DNA of 64,000 nucleotides from Epiperipatus broadwayi. Lineage: Eukaryota > Onychophora > Udeonychophora > Euonychophora > Peripatidae. How positions within the stretch are numbered: position 1 is the first letter of the stretch; each line of letters starts with the position of its first letter. The stretch is taken from positions 2,351,877 to 2,415,876 of the forward strand of contig JAQFVV010012508.1 in NCBI GenBank assembly GCA_028023455.1. The letters are read 5' to 3'. Below are positions 1 to 11,911 of this stretch, in pieces. The notes under the pieces are model-generated. The model was not told where the DNA came from. It saw only the letters and a program-made list of their open reading frames with translations, and did no database searches. The position numbers and the translations under genes were made by a program.

Positions 1-112
1 GGATGAAATAAGAAAGTGTGTTGGGGTGATGTGGAGAAAAGAGGCTAAAGATTGGAGATAGATTGCTGTGGATCAATAATTGTTGAAGATGATGATGAAT
101 CAAGTTGATTTA
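1..112 (+). mobile_element. 3' tail of an RTE-like LINE (truncated by window edge)
   Basis: The + strand reads as the last codons of a non-LTR retrotransposon ORF followed by a GATGATGATGA-type tail. It matches the 3' end of the minus-strand LINE copies at about 12090-12260, 45640-45850 and 61290-61620 in this window (shared 'gtggagaa.agaggctaaagat' block and terminal GATGATGATGA). In-frame stops show it is dead. Confidence 0.75.
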
Positions 113-3100
113 TATTTTATTGGGCCTTCTGACGTAGATTTATCTCGTATGGTTTCTCATTCATTTCAGATTGCATGGGTTTATTTCATTGTGCTTTATT
201 TATAACATTCATCCTATGTTACTAATTCTTTTTTACAATCCTTATCTCACAATCATCTCTATAGACTCTATGTCAAATTTATCCATGAAAATCTAGTTCT
301 TTTGACAAAATTCTCTCTAGAAACTTGGAATAATTTGGTATTACTCTTATCAAATTAATCATTAGTAAAGACAAACAAAAATAGGCATTTTACCCAACAG
401 TTCTATAAATACAAATATTAAAAAACTAAAAATTAAGCCTCTGACAATACAAATAACACATTGATAGGCTAAGATACACATCTGGCACCTTTTCAGATAC
501 TACATATATTCTCTAGTGCAAATATAAAAATAAAATACTTGTTAATTGTCTCTTAGTCCATTAACTATTTAAGATAAATGCACTTAAAAGATATCCCTAT
601 TCATATTTTAATAGTCTTTAAGAGGATAAACTCTATCCCTTCTCAACTAACACCTTGCATTACCAATGACAAATTGATTCATAGATTAGTATCCATTGGG
701 TCATTACATTTGTCTAAATATCTTTATCATCTCTAGAATATAGATAAATTATGGATTTGCTTTCATTTTTTTAAAATTGTAAAACATATTAAGTATATAG
801 CATAAGAATTATTGGCAACTGTTATCTGAAACTACAATTAAACATTTTATTCAGTAGACGTTGTTCTTAATATTATATAAACTTTATTTCTCTCTCTACA
901 GTATAAGTTTATCTGTGCCCACAATGTAACTGGTGATATATTGTGTGAAGGTCATGTATTGGTCCTGTCATTTTTATATAAATGGATATATTCTGTTGGT
1001 GCCACAGATTAGGATCATTTTTCTGTAACGGTAAAAGTGATGGTGTGAATGACTGGACTAGATGATTATTCATTAAGCAATGCTCATCCTATACAATGAA
1101 AACAAATATATGAATCATGGTAGAGCATGAGAAAAGAATCAAAGTCATTTATTTCTTTATCCAGACTTAGAAATATTTCTAATTCTTAGGTACCATGAAA
1201 GCCAGATATCTATCTAAGATGTGCCATGCTAGATTCTTATACTTGCCACACATAAGCCTATAATGGCCAATACATAGGAAATATAAATCCTAAGATTGGG
1301 TTCTAATTGTTGCATTAGCAGAATTGATAGTCATGATGCATTGGGGAATATTTGATTCTTAACTATAAACTCTAAATTAAGATATGTAACTAGGGAGTCT
1401 ATGAATGAGTTGAAATGAGAAATATTAGTAAAGAAAACAATGACTTTATTTTATATAAATATAAGTACTATAACAGAGGAACATTAAATAATAACAAATA
1501 AATTAGACAAAATGACTGACTACCCAGTAGAAGCACAATTCACAACTTGCTAATGCATAATTCCGTATAAACTTAAGATTGTTTTTTACTTGCTTTAAAA
1601 AATAATCAATACGATTTTAAAATAAATTGATGTAGATAAGAAATGGGTCATGACCCTAAACTCACGTGAATTCACTTCAGGACGAGGCCACATTAGTTTG
1701 TACTTTTCAATCATGTTTTTAGTGAGCATTTTTGTTATAGAGTTGGGCAGAGATATTAAGTGGTGATATTAAGATATCCAAAATAAAATATTCTCCTTGA
1801 TATCTATGTTTTTATGAAACGAAAGCAAGTACATTATGAAAGTAAAATTTGTACAGATGATTATTCTGGGTATCATAAATTTCATTGAATAATTTATTTA
1901 TTAATTATTCTTACGATATCAGATTTAAGTCAGTGCTAAACTTTTTTTAAGGTTTTGCTAATGGAAATATATCTACCCATTTCCAACTACATATATTTAA
2001 TTTAATTTAGAAGTATTGTCAATGTTCATTGATTCTTCAATAAAATTAAAATATACATTAATAAAACTTAATATTTGTGGTCATTCTTTTACTTTTTTTT
2101 TTAACAATGTTTTGATCCAAAAATTTTTTTTCATTCTTTGAAGCCTAATCAGTATATGATATATCAATATCATTTGTCATCAAGCAAAAGTGCATCAGTT
2201 TAACCCATGTCTCAAATTATTTTCCATTTAGTTGACAGTTGGAAGTTTGTAGATCAATATGAGAAAGAGAGATACATGCAGATCTTGTTATTCTTCTAGT
2301 TTCTTAGGAATATAAATGATGAAGAAAAGGACGGTCTCAATCGCACTTCTCGTTGCTGTCTTTTAGCCCGTCATGTGGTTTACAAGTCTGCAATTTAAAA
2401 TGTTTTAAATCTTCTTTTAAAAGAATAAATTTTTACTGACTTTTCAAATTTGGTTTTTCACATATTCTAACTTCGCAAAAACCTCACACTCAAGTTTTTC
2501 TTGTTCTACATCAATTATCATGAACAATATAGCATATACACTTTTATATGTCAACCTTTTTTTGACATATTAACTTTAAAATAATAATTGATTAATCTTT
2601 TTGTGTAATGACTTCACCATTATAGTAGCATTTTATTTTTTTATATTATAAATATGTGTATGATATTGTTGGTGCGTGTGTGCTTGCACTGGCTCAGTAT
2701 CTTGTATACTCTCCTCCATCCCATAATCATTCTGAATGTGATTGAGGCCAAAGTTGTACTTTAATATTTTAAGTTATTATTTTCCTTATGTTACACTGAT
2801 TTTTTGATGAGTTGATCTCACCAAAAAGATTAATGGAATAATCTTACCAATGATATTTGTTTTTTATTATTATTATTTTGTTTATACTTATTTATTTACC
2901 TCTACTAATATACTATATTGAGGCTACCAGCCTCAATAGATGTATATTGTATCAGTTTAGACCTAAAGCTACTCTTACTTAACAAGATTTTTATCCATAA
3001 ACATAGGCATATTAAAAAGAAAGAAGCAAAGAAATAATATTACCAGAAGTACCCAGGTTGGAATTTTTTTTCTCTAAAAGTTGCAAGCTATTTGTTTCTT

Positions 3101-3878
3101 TCATTTTTATTTGTAAACAGTAAGAGATATACTTTTGTTATAAAAAAAAATATTTTGTTGAAATTAATTTGTAATAATAAATAAAAGTTTCCAGATATAT
3201 TACATGTAATCTGGAATAATGTTTGTAGAAAAAAAAAAAAATTGTAAGAGACACCAGTTTTTTTTTTCCTTTTAATTTTGTTTTAGGAAGAAAACTTTGG
3301 GGGAATAGCTTTCCTGTTTTAAGAAAGTTCTAATATCATCGTAATCAAGGACTTTTGACTACCTCACCCAGCAAAAAAAAACAACAACAACTGTTTAACA
3401 GCATTCAAAAAAATTATGTTGATTAGAACAACAGAATTAACTTGTGAATTATTAATACAGCTAATATGGAAAATCGGGCAATAGCTGAAAATCACATTAT
3501 GACAGGGTGAAAACTTTATTATTTATAAATTAGCCAATTAAACCTGGTAATATAATAGTTTTTTGCAGATTCCAATTTTAAGTGTTTCTTTCAAACATGC
3601 AGCAACAGTTGAGAATCTAGAATTAGATTTCTGTCAACATATTCATGACAAATGTATAATTCAGTTATACCATCATTCTATCTGGAGAATAACTCAATAA
3701 AAGTACATCAAATGAAGTCTTAAACCTTTTTTACTGACTTATGGATCAATATTTAAAAAGTATTCAAACCTATATTTTTAGTAAAGTGTAAAATCAAAAT
3801 TCTGATGCTATGGTAAAATAAATTTTGATTTAAAGTAAAAGGCGGTTATAAAAGAATAGTAATAATAATATTTAATCA
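113..3878. other. AT-rich DNA without recognisable gene
   Basis: No convincing exon, RNA gene or structured repeat seen. It holds short A and T runs (for example 3230-3242) and dispersed low-complexity sequence. The missing upstream exons of the sororin-like gene could lie here or beyond the left edge; I could not identify one. Confidence 0.5.
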
Positions 3879-4196
3879 CTAAACATCACATGATCACCAT
3901 TCTTTATGCTTACACAAGCTGTTTACACAAAGGCTAAACTCTCCATACAGAAGCACCACTCAGTGTAAGCCAGAGTGATCAATGGATGCAAAGTTTGTGC
4001 ATAAAATCCACATCTAGTGCCTACTCATCCAGATCCAAGGCTCCTCACTAATGAATGCCACAAGCTAAAAACTAGTCTGGGGATATTGAATGAGTAGGCA
4101 TTAGATAGGGATTGTATGTATAAATCTTCTTGCATCCATTGATCACTGGCTTGCACTGAGTGGCTCTACTGTATGGAGAGTTTAGCCTTTGTGTAA
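3879..4196 (+). repeat. Hammerhead-bearing palindromic repeat, family A, decayed copy
   Basis: Begins with the family's terminal sequence TAAACATCACATGATCACC and contains both inverted arms, shortened in the middle. The hammerhead region (4031-4090, + strand) keeps the stem I strands but the core is damaged: CTAATGA for CTGATGA and AAAAAC for AGAAAC. The ribozyme is predicted inactive. Same family as 6590-6976, 8930-9633, 15949-16573, 33035-33451, 35530-35690 and 42494-42927. Confidence 0.85.
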
Positions 4197-4715
4197 TCAA
4201 TATTTTCTAAATTTTATTTCCCCATTAAATATGTATTTAAATTATTTATTTTTTGTTAACATAATTTTTTTTTTTACAAACGCTAAAACCAAATGTAGAG
4301 TTCATTTTTCATTCAATATTTAATCAGTCCTAGGTAGTTAATATTTTTTATAACTTGTATATATCTATAATAGATTGTTTTATATTTTGCCAATCTTTAC
4401 ATTATTATAGTTAAATAATAATAATAATATGATTGTTTTATATTGGCTGTAAAGCATATCGGAGATCATAAGTTAAATTCAATCTAATTAAATGAAATTT
4501 CTTCATTATGGATATGTATTCATCTAAAATATATATGTATATTTTATTTTTGGGGTGTTGGATTCATTCTTAAGTATCACATAAGGTGTAAAAATAATGT
4601 AAATTAATTTTATTATATTATTTTAACTCTAGTTGTCCATTTCTTCTCTCATACTAAACCTAGTTAAATATAGCTATACACACAAGCACCCTGTATGGAG
4701 AGGCTAACATCTAAG
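4197..4715. other. AT-rich spacer
   Basis: Nothing supported apart from a T run near 4266-4275 and a (TAA)n stretch near 4416-4430. Confidence 0.5.
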
Positions 4716-4719
4716 GAGT

Positions 4720-4800
4720 TAAGGAGATATTTGAACCCGGCCTATAAATATTTCTCATTTTGGAGCTGATGCTCTAATCTGCAGTATGGCAGATATGTTT
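4720..4800 (-). repeat. tRNA-like repeat fragment
   Basis: The minus strand has a GATTAGAGCATCAGC segment resembling a degenerate A box and GCCGGGTTCAAATAT resembling a B box, about 40 bases apart. This looks like the tRNA-related head of a SINE or of the Penelope tail described at 50530-50800. The similarity is weak. Confidence 0.35.
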
Positions 4801-5307
4801 TAAAGAAATAAATAGTGGCAAGGGATAGACCATCTTTGTACTTAAACATATTTGATGGGAAAGGTGGTCAGGAAATAAGGCTGGATACTCTGTCTGACTG
4901 TCATTAGTTAAGATATTAGATTTAAAGATAATCTGTTGTTATTCCTAACATCCATTAACTCCAGGGTTTAAAACCTCATACATTTTTATAAAGAATTGTA
5001 CAAATATATCTAAAAGGGGGAATAAAACCTTTCAATATATATATATATATTCTACCAAATCACCCGAACTATACTTTTCAGATTTTTCTGTTCATTTGAT
5101 TACTTTTCTAATATCTATAACTATTTCTTTTCTTCAGATTGTCATCCATTTTCTATATTTTTCGCAGACTTTTCCAACATATTTTATCATTCCTTTTTCA
5201 TTTCATAGTTTCCTCAATAAATCTCTTTTTATTTACTTTCTTAAATGCGTTATCATAATTCTGTGCTATATATAGAGCTCGCAAATAAGCTTTTAACAAG
5301 CTTTGTA

Positions 5308-5371
5308 GAATATCCCCAACCCAGACCGGGTTTCTGCTACCGGCTTCTTCAGCGAGGTGCTAAGGATATTC
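5308..5371 (-). ncRNA. Hammerhead ribozyme motif, family B (type I)
   Basis: Read on the minus strand: distal stem I GAATATCC (5371-5364), an internal loop, proximal stem I CTCG, then the core CTGAAGA (5352-5346; the fifth base of CUGANGA may vary), a short stem II with loop inside AGCCGGTAGCA, GAAAC (5334-5330), CCG as the stem III loop, cleavage triplet GTC (5326-5324), proximal TGGG, then GGATATTC (5315-5308). The distal helix is 8 perfect Watson-Crick pairs and the proximal helix is 4 pairs including wobbles. Stem III is only 2 bp, as in hammerheads that cut best as dimers. The first pair of stem II next to the core is an A.A mismatch. Core, triplet and both helices are intact, so activity is possible but untested. 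Confidence 0.65.
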
Positions 5372-5399
5372 AAGCATTAGATTAAAAATACCAGGACAA

Positions 5400-6056
5400 G
5401 TCCAGCATTTTATCTAATGGATAACTATTAAGGAGAAAATCTGAAATTTTCAGACAATCATATGTCTTCCAATCCAGCTAACTAATTTAAATAGCCACAA
5501 TTCTGTGTTTCAGTCTTTTCTGAATTCACATTTTGAAAGTTCCCAAACTTTAATATATATATAGACTTGACACAGTGGTCACGTTTGCTTTTTGTGCTTT
5601 TGCCCTGGATTTCAAATCCAGAACCAGGTAACTGTGTGATTTTTCTTTAGGGTAGATGGTTCAAAACCATTATAACTAGCTACCTAATTTTCGATTTGCT
5701 AATGGTATCAACTATAGAAATTAAAACAAGGGGGGAAAAGCAGAAAAACTCACGGTAATTAATTTTCTTTATGAATAATACTGTTTATAATTCTAATACA
5801 CATAATTCTTGAATAAACTGCATTGGAAGATTCCAAAAATGATAGCATTTGGTAGTTTTGCTTAATCTCATATTGGTAGACTTTTGAGTCAGTGTCTTCA
5901 GAGAACTTTGTTTACATTGACATAAGATTTTAACGTAAAATCTTACAATAACAATATATTTAACATTGTTCTGTTGATTTTATATTATAATTAATAATTT
6001 GTTGTTGATTTTATGTTATAATGAATGACTATTTTCAAAAAAATTATTTTTATTAT
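5400..6056. other. AT-rich intronic or intergenic sequence
   Basis: No gene seen. At 5570-5680 there is a small hairpin (GGATTTCAAATCC) flanked by moderately GC-richer sequence that may be the relic of a tRNA-like repeat. The segment runs into the acceptor of the exon at 6059. Confidence 0.4.
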
Positions 6057-6058
6057 AG

Positions 6059-6129
6059 GATCTTCATCTCATAATGAAGTGATGGGAAAAACATTAAATC
6101 TTCGGCCGCGGAATAATCAAAAAGCCAAG
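6059..6129 (+). CDS. Putative internal exon of sororin-like gene
   Basis: A 71-nt open exon bounded by TTATTATAG and GTATAT. It enters in phase (two bases completing a codon) and leaves in phase 0, encoding SSSHNEVMGKTLNLRPRNNQ followed by KAK. The exit phase matches the KEN-box microexon at 11912, so the two splice in frame. In known sororins a basic SPR-rich stretch lies just before the KEN box; the LRPR segment here could correspond, but a match this short is only suggestive. Codon use is less AT-biased than the flanks (CGG CCG CGG). The assignment rests on splice sites, frame and downstream context. No start codon exon was found. Confidence 0.45.
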
Positions 6130-6589
6130 GTATATATTGACTCTGTGTGGTCATGTGTACATGAGTTAATGCATGTATAGTTTATGGTATATCTAAATTG
6201 CCTAAAAATTATGAATTTAAATTATTGATTTAAGTTAATGTATGTATTACAGTATTAATAAAAAAATTGTGGACGTTGGAAGTACACATCATTAGAAATA
6301 AAATTTCTTTTTTTTATAATTTGATAAATAATATTGAATTTAGCTTCAATGTAGATTTTGTTATTATCCAAGAAATCTGTCGCAAAACTTTATGAGACAA
6401 AAGTGATATTCTAAGAAAATTTGATCTTCAAAGAATTAAAATACAATGTCAAGAGTCATACTAACAGAAGATTAATAAGGATTTGTAATTTCACTAAAAT
6501 TTCCCACAAAATACTGAAATTATGAATATCAACTTTTTTTTTATTACATAAATCCAAGTAAAATAATAAGAACAATGAATAAAAACAAA

Positions 6590-6976
6590 CCATCAAACAT
6601 TACATGATCACCATTCTTTATTATGCTTACACAAGCTGTTTTTCACAGGCAAAATTCTCCATACAGTACAGCCATCTCAGTTCAAGTCAGAGTAATCAAT
6701 GGATGCAGGAAGGTTTGTGCATAAAATCCCTACCTAGTGCCTACTCATCCAATATCCCCAGATTATTTTCTAGGGTTGCATTAGATTCTAAGATCTAAGT
6801 GCAGTGCTCTCAGATCCAAAGCTCTTCACTGATGGAAGCCACAAGCTAGGAACTAGTCTGGGGATATTGGATGAGTAGGCACTAGATAGGGATTTTATGC
6901 ACAAACCTTTCTGCGTTCATTGATTACTCTGGCTTGCCCTGGGGGACACTACTGTGTGAAGGGTTTTGCTTACATA
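6590..6976 (+). repeat. Hammerhead-bearing palindromic repeat, family A
   Basis: Inverted-repeat element: the left arm is the reverse complement of the right arm. The + hammerhead in the right arm (about 6814-6873) is damaged at two invariant places, CTGATGG for CTGATGA and GGAAC for GAAAC. The left-arm (minus) hammerhead is truncated. It lies in an intron of the sororin-like gene. Confidence 0.85.
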
Positions 6977-7079
6977 AAAACAATTAATAACGTTAACACT
7001 ATTCTAACTAATGACATGAAAATTTTAGGACATGGAACAATTGGAAGGAAATAGCTTCATCTCTGTGCAAAGGTATACA

Positions 7080-8285
7080 TCTAAATTACTGTATTTGACA
7101 ATTTAGACAGTATAATTCTAATGGGGAAATTATATATCTCTCACTAGCATTTAATACAATAAAATTCATCAGTATGTTTATTATGGAGTTGATTAATAGA
7201 ACTGCTTATAAAAGTCTGAGAACTTATCTTGTCATGTTCATCATCTGGAGATTTGTCTTTACTTTGTAAATGTAAATTTTAGGATTGTTAATATGAATTC
7301 AGGTTTTAATCCAGAAAAGATTTTTTGGAGACCTTAAGAAAACAATTTCATTTTTTAGAAAGAAGACTTGGAAGAGACCAAATTTAAACGGTAATAGATG
7401 TGAGACTCTTCAGGACATATGCTTGTCCATAATGTCAGTCATAGTTCTGTCTTTTCAGAAAGTAGCTCTTAGCAACTTCTATGTAGATGTTTTCTATGCA
7501 AGGAATTGATCATCACGTTACTATACTTACAATGCTTAAGTCTCTATATTCTAAATACGAGTCAACCATAATAAACTCTTATGTATACAAATATATTAAA
7601 ATTTGATTCAAGATGGTAGTTGCGATGTAATAGCATGAAAATTAATAATTTTGACAACTCCATGTTGGATAAGAAGTCATTAGATACTGCAACTGAACCA
7701 AAAAAATAATAGTCATATGGTATTGGCTAATTTGAAGAAAATAATTAAATAGCATTTAGTTAAACTTTATGTTAATGCCTAAATAGTTATTGATTCATCT
7801 TAATCAATGGATTTTAGATTCACATCGTTAGTTTAATAATATTATAATAGGATATTGATGGCTTAATCTCATTTTCAAATGAAAGATCATCTTCATCTGA
7901 TTAAGATTTAGGGAATATAATGGGGAAAAAATGTTAACGGATGAAAATAATGTCAATCGAGTATCACCAATTTTTGAAAAAGAAAAATGTCCGTCATCTT
8001 CAATATTAAAGAAGAATAATAAAAGAGTATCATTGATTACTGTAAAATAGGTATATTAATTTCACCCAAACTAGTTAGTGCAGATGTTGCAGTTACATTT
8101 CAAATCAGAGTTGGGGGTGGGGGTGGACATTTTTTTTTCAAAAACAAAAATGCCAAATACTTGATTATTTGGCTCAAATCTTTTTTTTTTTTTTAGATTT
8201 AAGCAATTTTTTTTTTCATTAATGTTTTAATGGTAGATTCTGTTTATTTTATCAGTGCAGTGAAACGTGTATTAGAAAGTTTGAT
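7080..8285. other. AT-rich intron sequence
   Basis: No gene recognised. A GT-rich tract occurs at 8109-8130 and T runs at 8181-8215. Two short exon-like segments just upstream and within (7029-7072, 7359-7390) are discussed under rejected items. Confidence 0.45.
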
Positions 8286-8295
8286 CAGTCATGTT

Positions 8296-8840
8296 ACAAT
8301 ACTTTGTTATACATTCAAAGATCAGCCTTTCAAGCTAATTGTGCATGCGTCTTCTGCGAGTGTTAAATAATAATTAAATACTTCACTCTACAATACAAGA
8401 TATAGTATTTATGCAGGAATAAAAGGAATCCTCTTATTCCTACGACTCAAATTCTTTTATATGAGTGTATACAATTGTATGCATAGCGTCATATAAAAAT
8501 AAATGCTTATTTACTTATAATTAAGTTTCACTTAGAGTGACGTTTAGTAAATTCTAGACAATTTCACCGATGTCATTCATTCCAACATCGTAGATAGTAA
8601 TTTAAAGTGAGAATTCTACTCTCACGCTTTACTCAACAGTACTTCAGATTTGCTCATATAAAAGAATTTGAGTCGTAGGAATAAGAGGATTCCTTTTATT
8701 CCTGCATAAATACTATATCTTATAGAGTGAAGTATTCAATTATTATTTAACACTCGCAGAAGACGCATGCACAATTAGCTTGAAAGGCTGATCTTTGAAT
8801 GTATACAATTGTATGCATAGCGTCATATAAAAATAAATAC
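8296..8840. mobile_element. Foldback/palindromic element with internal direct repeat
   Basis: The left arm (about 8296-8465) and right arm (about 8653-8805) are reverse complements over about 150 bases, for example GGAATAAAAGGAATCCTCTT against its complement near 8680. The 38-base block beginning GTATACAATTGTATGCATAG occurs directly repeated at about 8466-8505 and 8799-8838, once inside the loop and once just outside the right arm. No coding capacity. Parts resemble the palindromes at 28178-28775 and 38955-39305 (TTTAAAGTGA and AGATTTGC blocks in the same order). Confidence 0.8.
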
Positions 8841-9039
8841 TTTGTTATAGTAACAATTCAGGATTATGCTTTAATATGATTTACATTTTTAAAATGAAAA
8901 ACCACTTTCTTACAACTACTATTAAATCATTTTATTAAAACAGGCAAAACTCTCTATACTTATTCCCACTCAGTCCAAGCCAGAGTAATCAATGGATGCC
9001 AGAAGGCTTGTGTATAAAATCCCCATCTAGTGCCTACTC

Positions 9040-9098
9040 CTCCAATATCCTCAGACTAGTTTCTGGCTTGTGGCCTTCATCGGTGAGGAGCATTGGAT
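9040..9098 (-). ncRNA. Hammerhead ribozyme motif, family A, one core change
   Basis: Minus strand: TCCTCA pairs perfectly with TGAGGA for stem I, stem II is GGC-CACAA-GCC, and GAAAC, TA and GTC are intact. The core reads CCGATGA instead of CTGATGA; that U is invariant in hammerheads, so this copy is probably inactive. Confidence 0.75.
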
Positions 9099-9413
9099 CT
9101 GAGAGCACTGCACCTAGATCTTAAGATCTAATGCAACCCTCCAGCAGTCACCTTTTATCTCTACTTAACTATAAAACTATGAGACTTAAATTGAAAACAC
9201 TAATATTTTCAATCCAAGCTGATGAGCTTGGATTGAAAATATTAGTGTTTTCAATTTAAGTCTCATAGTTTTGTAGTTCAGTAGAGATAAAAGGTGGTTG
9301 AAAATATTATAGTGTTTTCAATTTAAGTCTCATAGTTTTGTAGTTAAGTAGAGATAAAAGGTGGCTGCTGGAGGGTTGCATTAGATCCTAAGATCTAGGT
9401 GCGGTGCTTTCAG

Positions 9414-9472
9414 ATCCAAGGCTCCTCACTGATGAAGGCCACAAGCCAGAAACTAGTCTGGGGATATTGGAT
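9414..9472 (+). ncRNA. Hammerhead ribozyme motif, family A, intact core
   Basis: In order: distal stem I strand ATCCAA (9414-9419), GGC internal loop, proximal stem I TCCTCA (9423-9428), core CTGATGA (9429-9435), A, stem II GGC-CACAA-GCC (9437-9447), A, GAAAC (9449-9453), TA loop, GTC (9456-9458, predicted cut after C), TGGGGA closing stem I, TA, then TTGGAT pairing with ATCCAA; a final A follows. The proximal helix is 6 pairs with one wobble and the distal helix 6 pairs, a type I layout whose internal loop could dock with the stem II loop. Stem III is 2 bp closed by 2 nt, typical of hammerheads that act as dimers. The A.A mismatch at the base of stem II is unusual and could lower activity. 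Confidence 0.8.
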
Positions 9473-9959
9473 AAGTAGGCAGTAGATGGGGAATGTATGT
9501 ATGCACAAGCATTCTGGCATCCATTGATTACTCTGACTTGCACTGAGTGGCAATACATATAGAGGGTTTTGCCTGTTTTAATAACAGTTAAGAGCAAGCA
9601 TAGGAAATGGTGATCATGTGATGTTTATTGGCTTAAATCATTTTATATAGACTATATGTAATAAATATATAAATCACACCTCAGAGATAGGCAGAATTGA
9701 AAAGAATTTAATATTGTCTTAATCCTATTTTTACATATAATTAAATAATGAATAAATATAATCCAAAATGAAAAAAAAATATTTTTCAGAGAAACTCAAA
9801 TACACACAAAAATGAAGCATTAGTTGTGGAACTAATAATTTTAATTTAAAAAAACAACTTAATTTTAAGAGATCCTTTCAATAATTAGTGTGATAATCCG
9901 TAATGCTGAAAAACACAAACTAATGTTTTAAAATGGAAAAATGAGAGGAATCCTCTATA

Positions 9960-10570
9960 AATTTTTTTATTGATTATTGCCTTCACCTAACGGGTTAAAG
10001 CATCATCTTAATTTAGTATTCAGAAATTTAAAAACCCTGTTTGATCCCCATGATAGTACTGTCAGACCAGACTAACAAGATGAAGGAGAAAGAATAATTC
10101 CTCTTAACATAGTCGGTTTATATACTAATTGTGCGTTATTCCTAACAGTTGAATTTATGAAGTCTGAATTTTTTAAAAAGCATCTAACAAATGAAATGAT
10201 GGAAATAGTCCAAAATATAATTACAAATAAAATGCTTATCACAAACATTCCGATAAAAATTACATATTGGATCGTTAAAAAACTACGTGCAATTCAAATT
10301 GACCGTTTTAGATAACATTGCAAAATGGAGTTCATCCATTATTAGGTCGTGCTTTCAAGTTCTTCCATATTGCTAATCAGTAATGAAAATAGTGAACCTA
10401 TAATCTCTGGTTTTATTGAAAGAAAAGTCACAGGTTCAATTCCTAAGCTAATAATGTTACTGATCAGGCCAGAAACACCTAACAAGAGAGCGAGTGTAAT
10501 AAAGTTGGAATTTTTTTTAAAAACATTTATTACTAAACCAGGTTACTGAGTGTAATTCTTGTGATGGAGA
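9960..10570 (+). repeat. Two diverged Penelope-tail / tRNA-like fragments
   Basis: 9970-10150 and 10370-10540 each resemble the tail seen at 21360-21560 and 51210-51430: a tRNA-like segment with a GGTTCAATTCC-type B box, then a block like TGTCACTGGTCAGGCCAGCAACACC, and (in the first) TGTGTTATTCCTAACAGTTG. Both are heavily mutated. Confidence 0.5.
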
Positions 10571-11180
10571 TGAGAAAATTTTAAGTATGACCACATTAGT
10601 CAAATTTAATAAGTGGCAGTAGGGTGTGACTATGGAGATAAAAAATATTCGTTCTCGATTAGATTCTTCTGATATCGTCATGATAATCATTTTTGTGTAT
10701 TCCTGAATTTGCGGTTATAATTATCGCATAATGGGTTGATTTCTCCCTGGAATTTGGTTTAAATTTGAGGTTTAATCTTTCTTTATCATTTTACTGCTTA
10801 TAAATTGCAAAATTCTGATTTTTAAATATTTTTTTTTTTACTTTACTATCTGCTTATGATGTGAAAATATTACGTATATATATATTATGTGAGTGAAATG
10901 TGATTAAGTATCAATGAAACCTTGATTCAGCATTGGTTGCTTGAAGATTATTTTTACTATTCGGTTTGCAAGTTTTAGAGCTATTAATTTTACAGTACAT
11001 AATCATCAGAAATCATTTAATATATCTTTAGTAAAGAAGTCTTAGGCAGTTAGAATTAATTGGAATCTTTGCGTTATATTGTTGTTTTAAAACTACAATA
11101 AAAACTTTGACAAAATGGATGTTTTACTATATAATTAATATTACCTATTTAATAATAGGCTGTCATTTATCCTTTTAAGT

Positions 11181-11656
11181 TAGGGGTGGGCAATTGTTTT
11201 GGCTTGGGGGTCACTTTGTGGAAGTGGAGGTTAGCGGAGGGTCGCGTCGGGGGCCACTTTGGGGAAGCGGAGGTTAGCGGAGGGCCGCATCTTTTTTCAT
11301 GATACTATAATCACACTGCTTTATTCCCTGTATTACAAAAGAAATATCTTGTTTGTCTATTCTTCATTAAACACACGACATTCATCACCGATTTTACGTT
11401 TTTTCGGAGGGTTCATGGTTTCACAAATTTATATATTTACTGTTGTAGAGACAAAATTGAAATTAATCAGATCAACCGGAAAAGCACTACACATCGTATC
11501 TACACTGCGCATGCATATTGACGTGGCTGTCCTAGTGGAAAATCCGAGATGAAGCTTTGGTTGTGCACGGGAAGGAAATCTCGGTTCAAGGCGGATTTTT
11601 CTGATTGTCTTGGAGGGCCGCAAAAAAACTCTAGAGGGCCGCTATTTGCCCACCCG
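11181..11656. mobile_element. Non-autonomous hAT element with 8-bp target duplication
   Basis: The termini TAGGGGTGGGCAA and TTGCCCACCCG are inverted and match the common hAT end (CAGGGGTGGGCAA). Subterminal GGGGGTCAC, GGAGGGCCGC and related GC-rich blocks are typical of such MITEs. Flanks TTTTAAGT (11173-11180) and TTTTAAGA (11657-11664) form an 8-bp duplication with one mismatch. GTGGAAG(T/C)GGAGGTTAGCGGAGGG is tandemly repeated near the left end. The 97-codon open frame inside resembles nothing I recognise. Confidence 0.85.
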
Positions 11657-11911
11657 TTTTAAGATAATTGATTTTTCTTTGCTTACAAATACATTATTGA
11701 TTAGCAAAGTGATGGTCTTGACAGTTAAAGATTCCTGAGTGGAAACTCAACCTATCTTTTCCACACTATCACTTGAGTAATCAAGCATTAATTAATTGGA
11801 AACTGATATGCAATATATATATATTGTTTGCATATTTTTATTGGTAAATATTCTAAATGTTAATTATGAATAAAATTTTAAAAAATATTTATTTTATTTT
11901 GTTTGTTTTAG

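Larger units (their letters stand above)
8930..9633. repeat. Full-length hammerhead-bearing palindrome, family A
   Basis: Arms of about 300 bases converge on a centre near 9225 (TCCAAGCTGATGAGCTTGGA). The segment AGTAGAGATAAAAGGTGG is duplicated in the right half (about 9282-9299 and 9348-9365). The + arm carries an intact hammerhead (9414-9472); the minus arm carries one with a single core change (9040-9098). The right end matches the family terminus (GGTGATCATGTGATGTTTA). Confidence 0.9.

Noticed and set aside
6604-6798. Frames containing SQSNQWMQEGLCIKSLPSAYSS-like peptides here and at 9388, 32974, 35382 and 42734
   Set aside because: The recurring peptide is the chance translation of the family A repeat, which is a structured RNA repeat and not a gene family.
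7029-7390. Two exon-like segments (7029-7072 and 7359-7390) with AG/GT borders encoding DMEQLEGNSFISVQR and KKTWKRPNLN
   Set aside because: Together they add 76 nt, leaving one base over before the phase-0 KEN microexon and creating an in-frame stop (GTG TAA). Without a further exon to restore frame they do not fit the model.
11259-11623. 97-codon plus frame and 64-codon minus frame
   Set aside because: Both lie inside a non-autonomous hAT element and show no protein motif.
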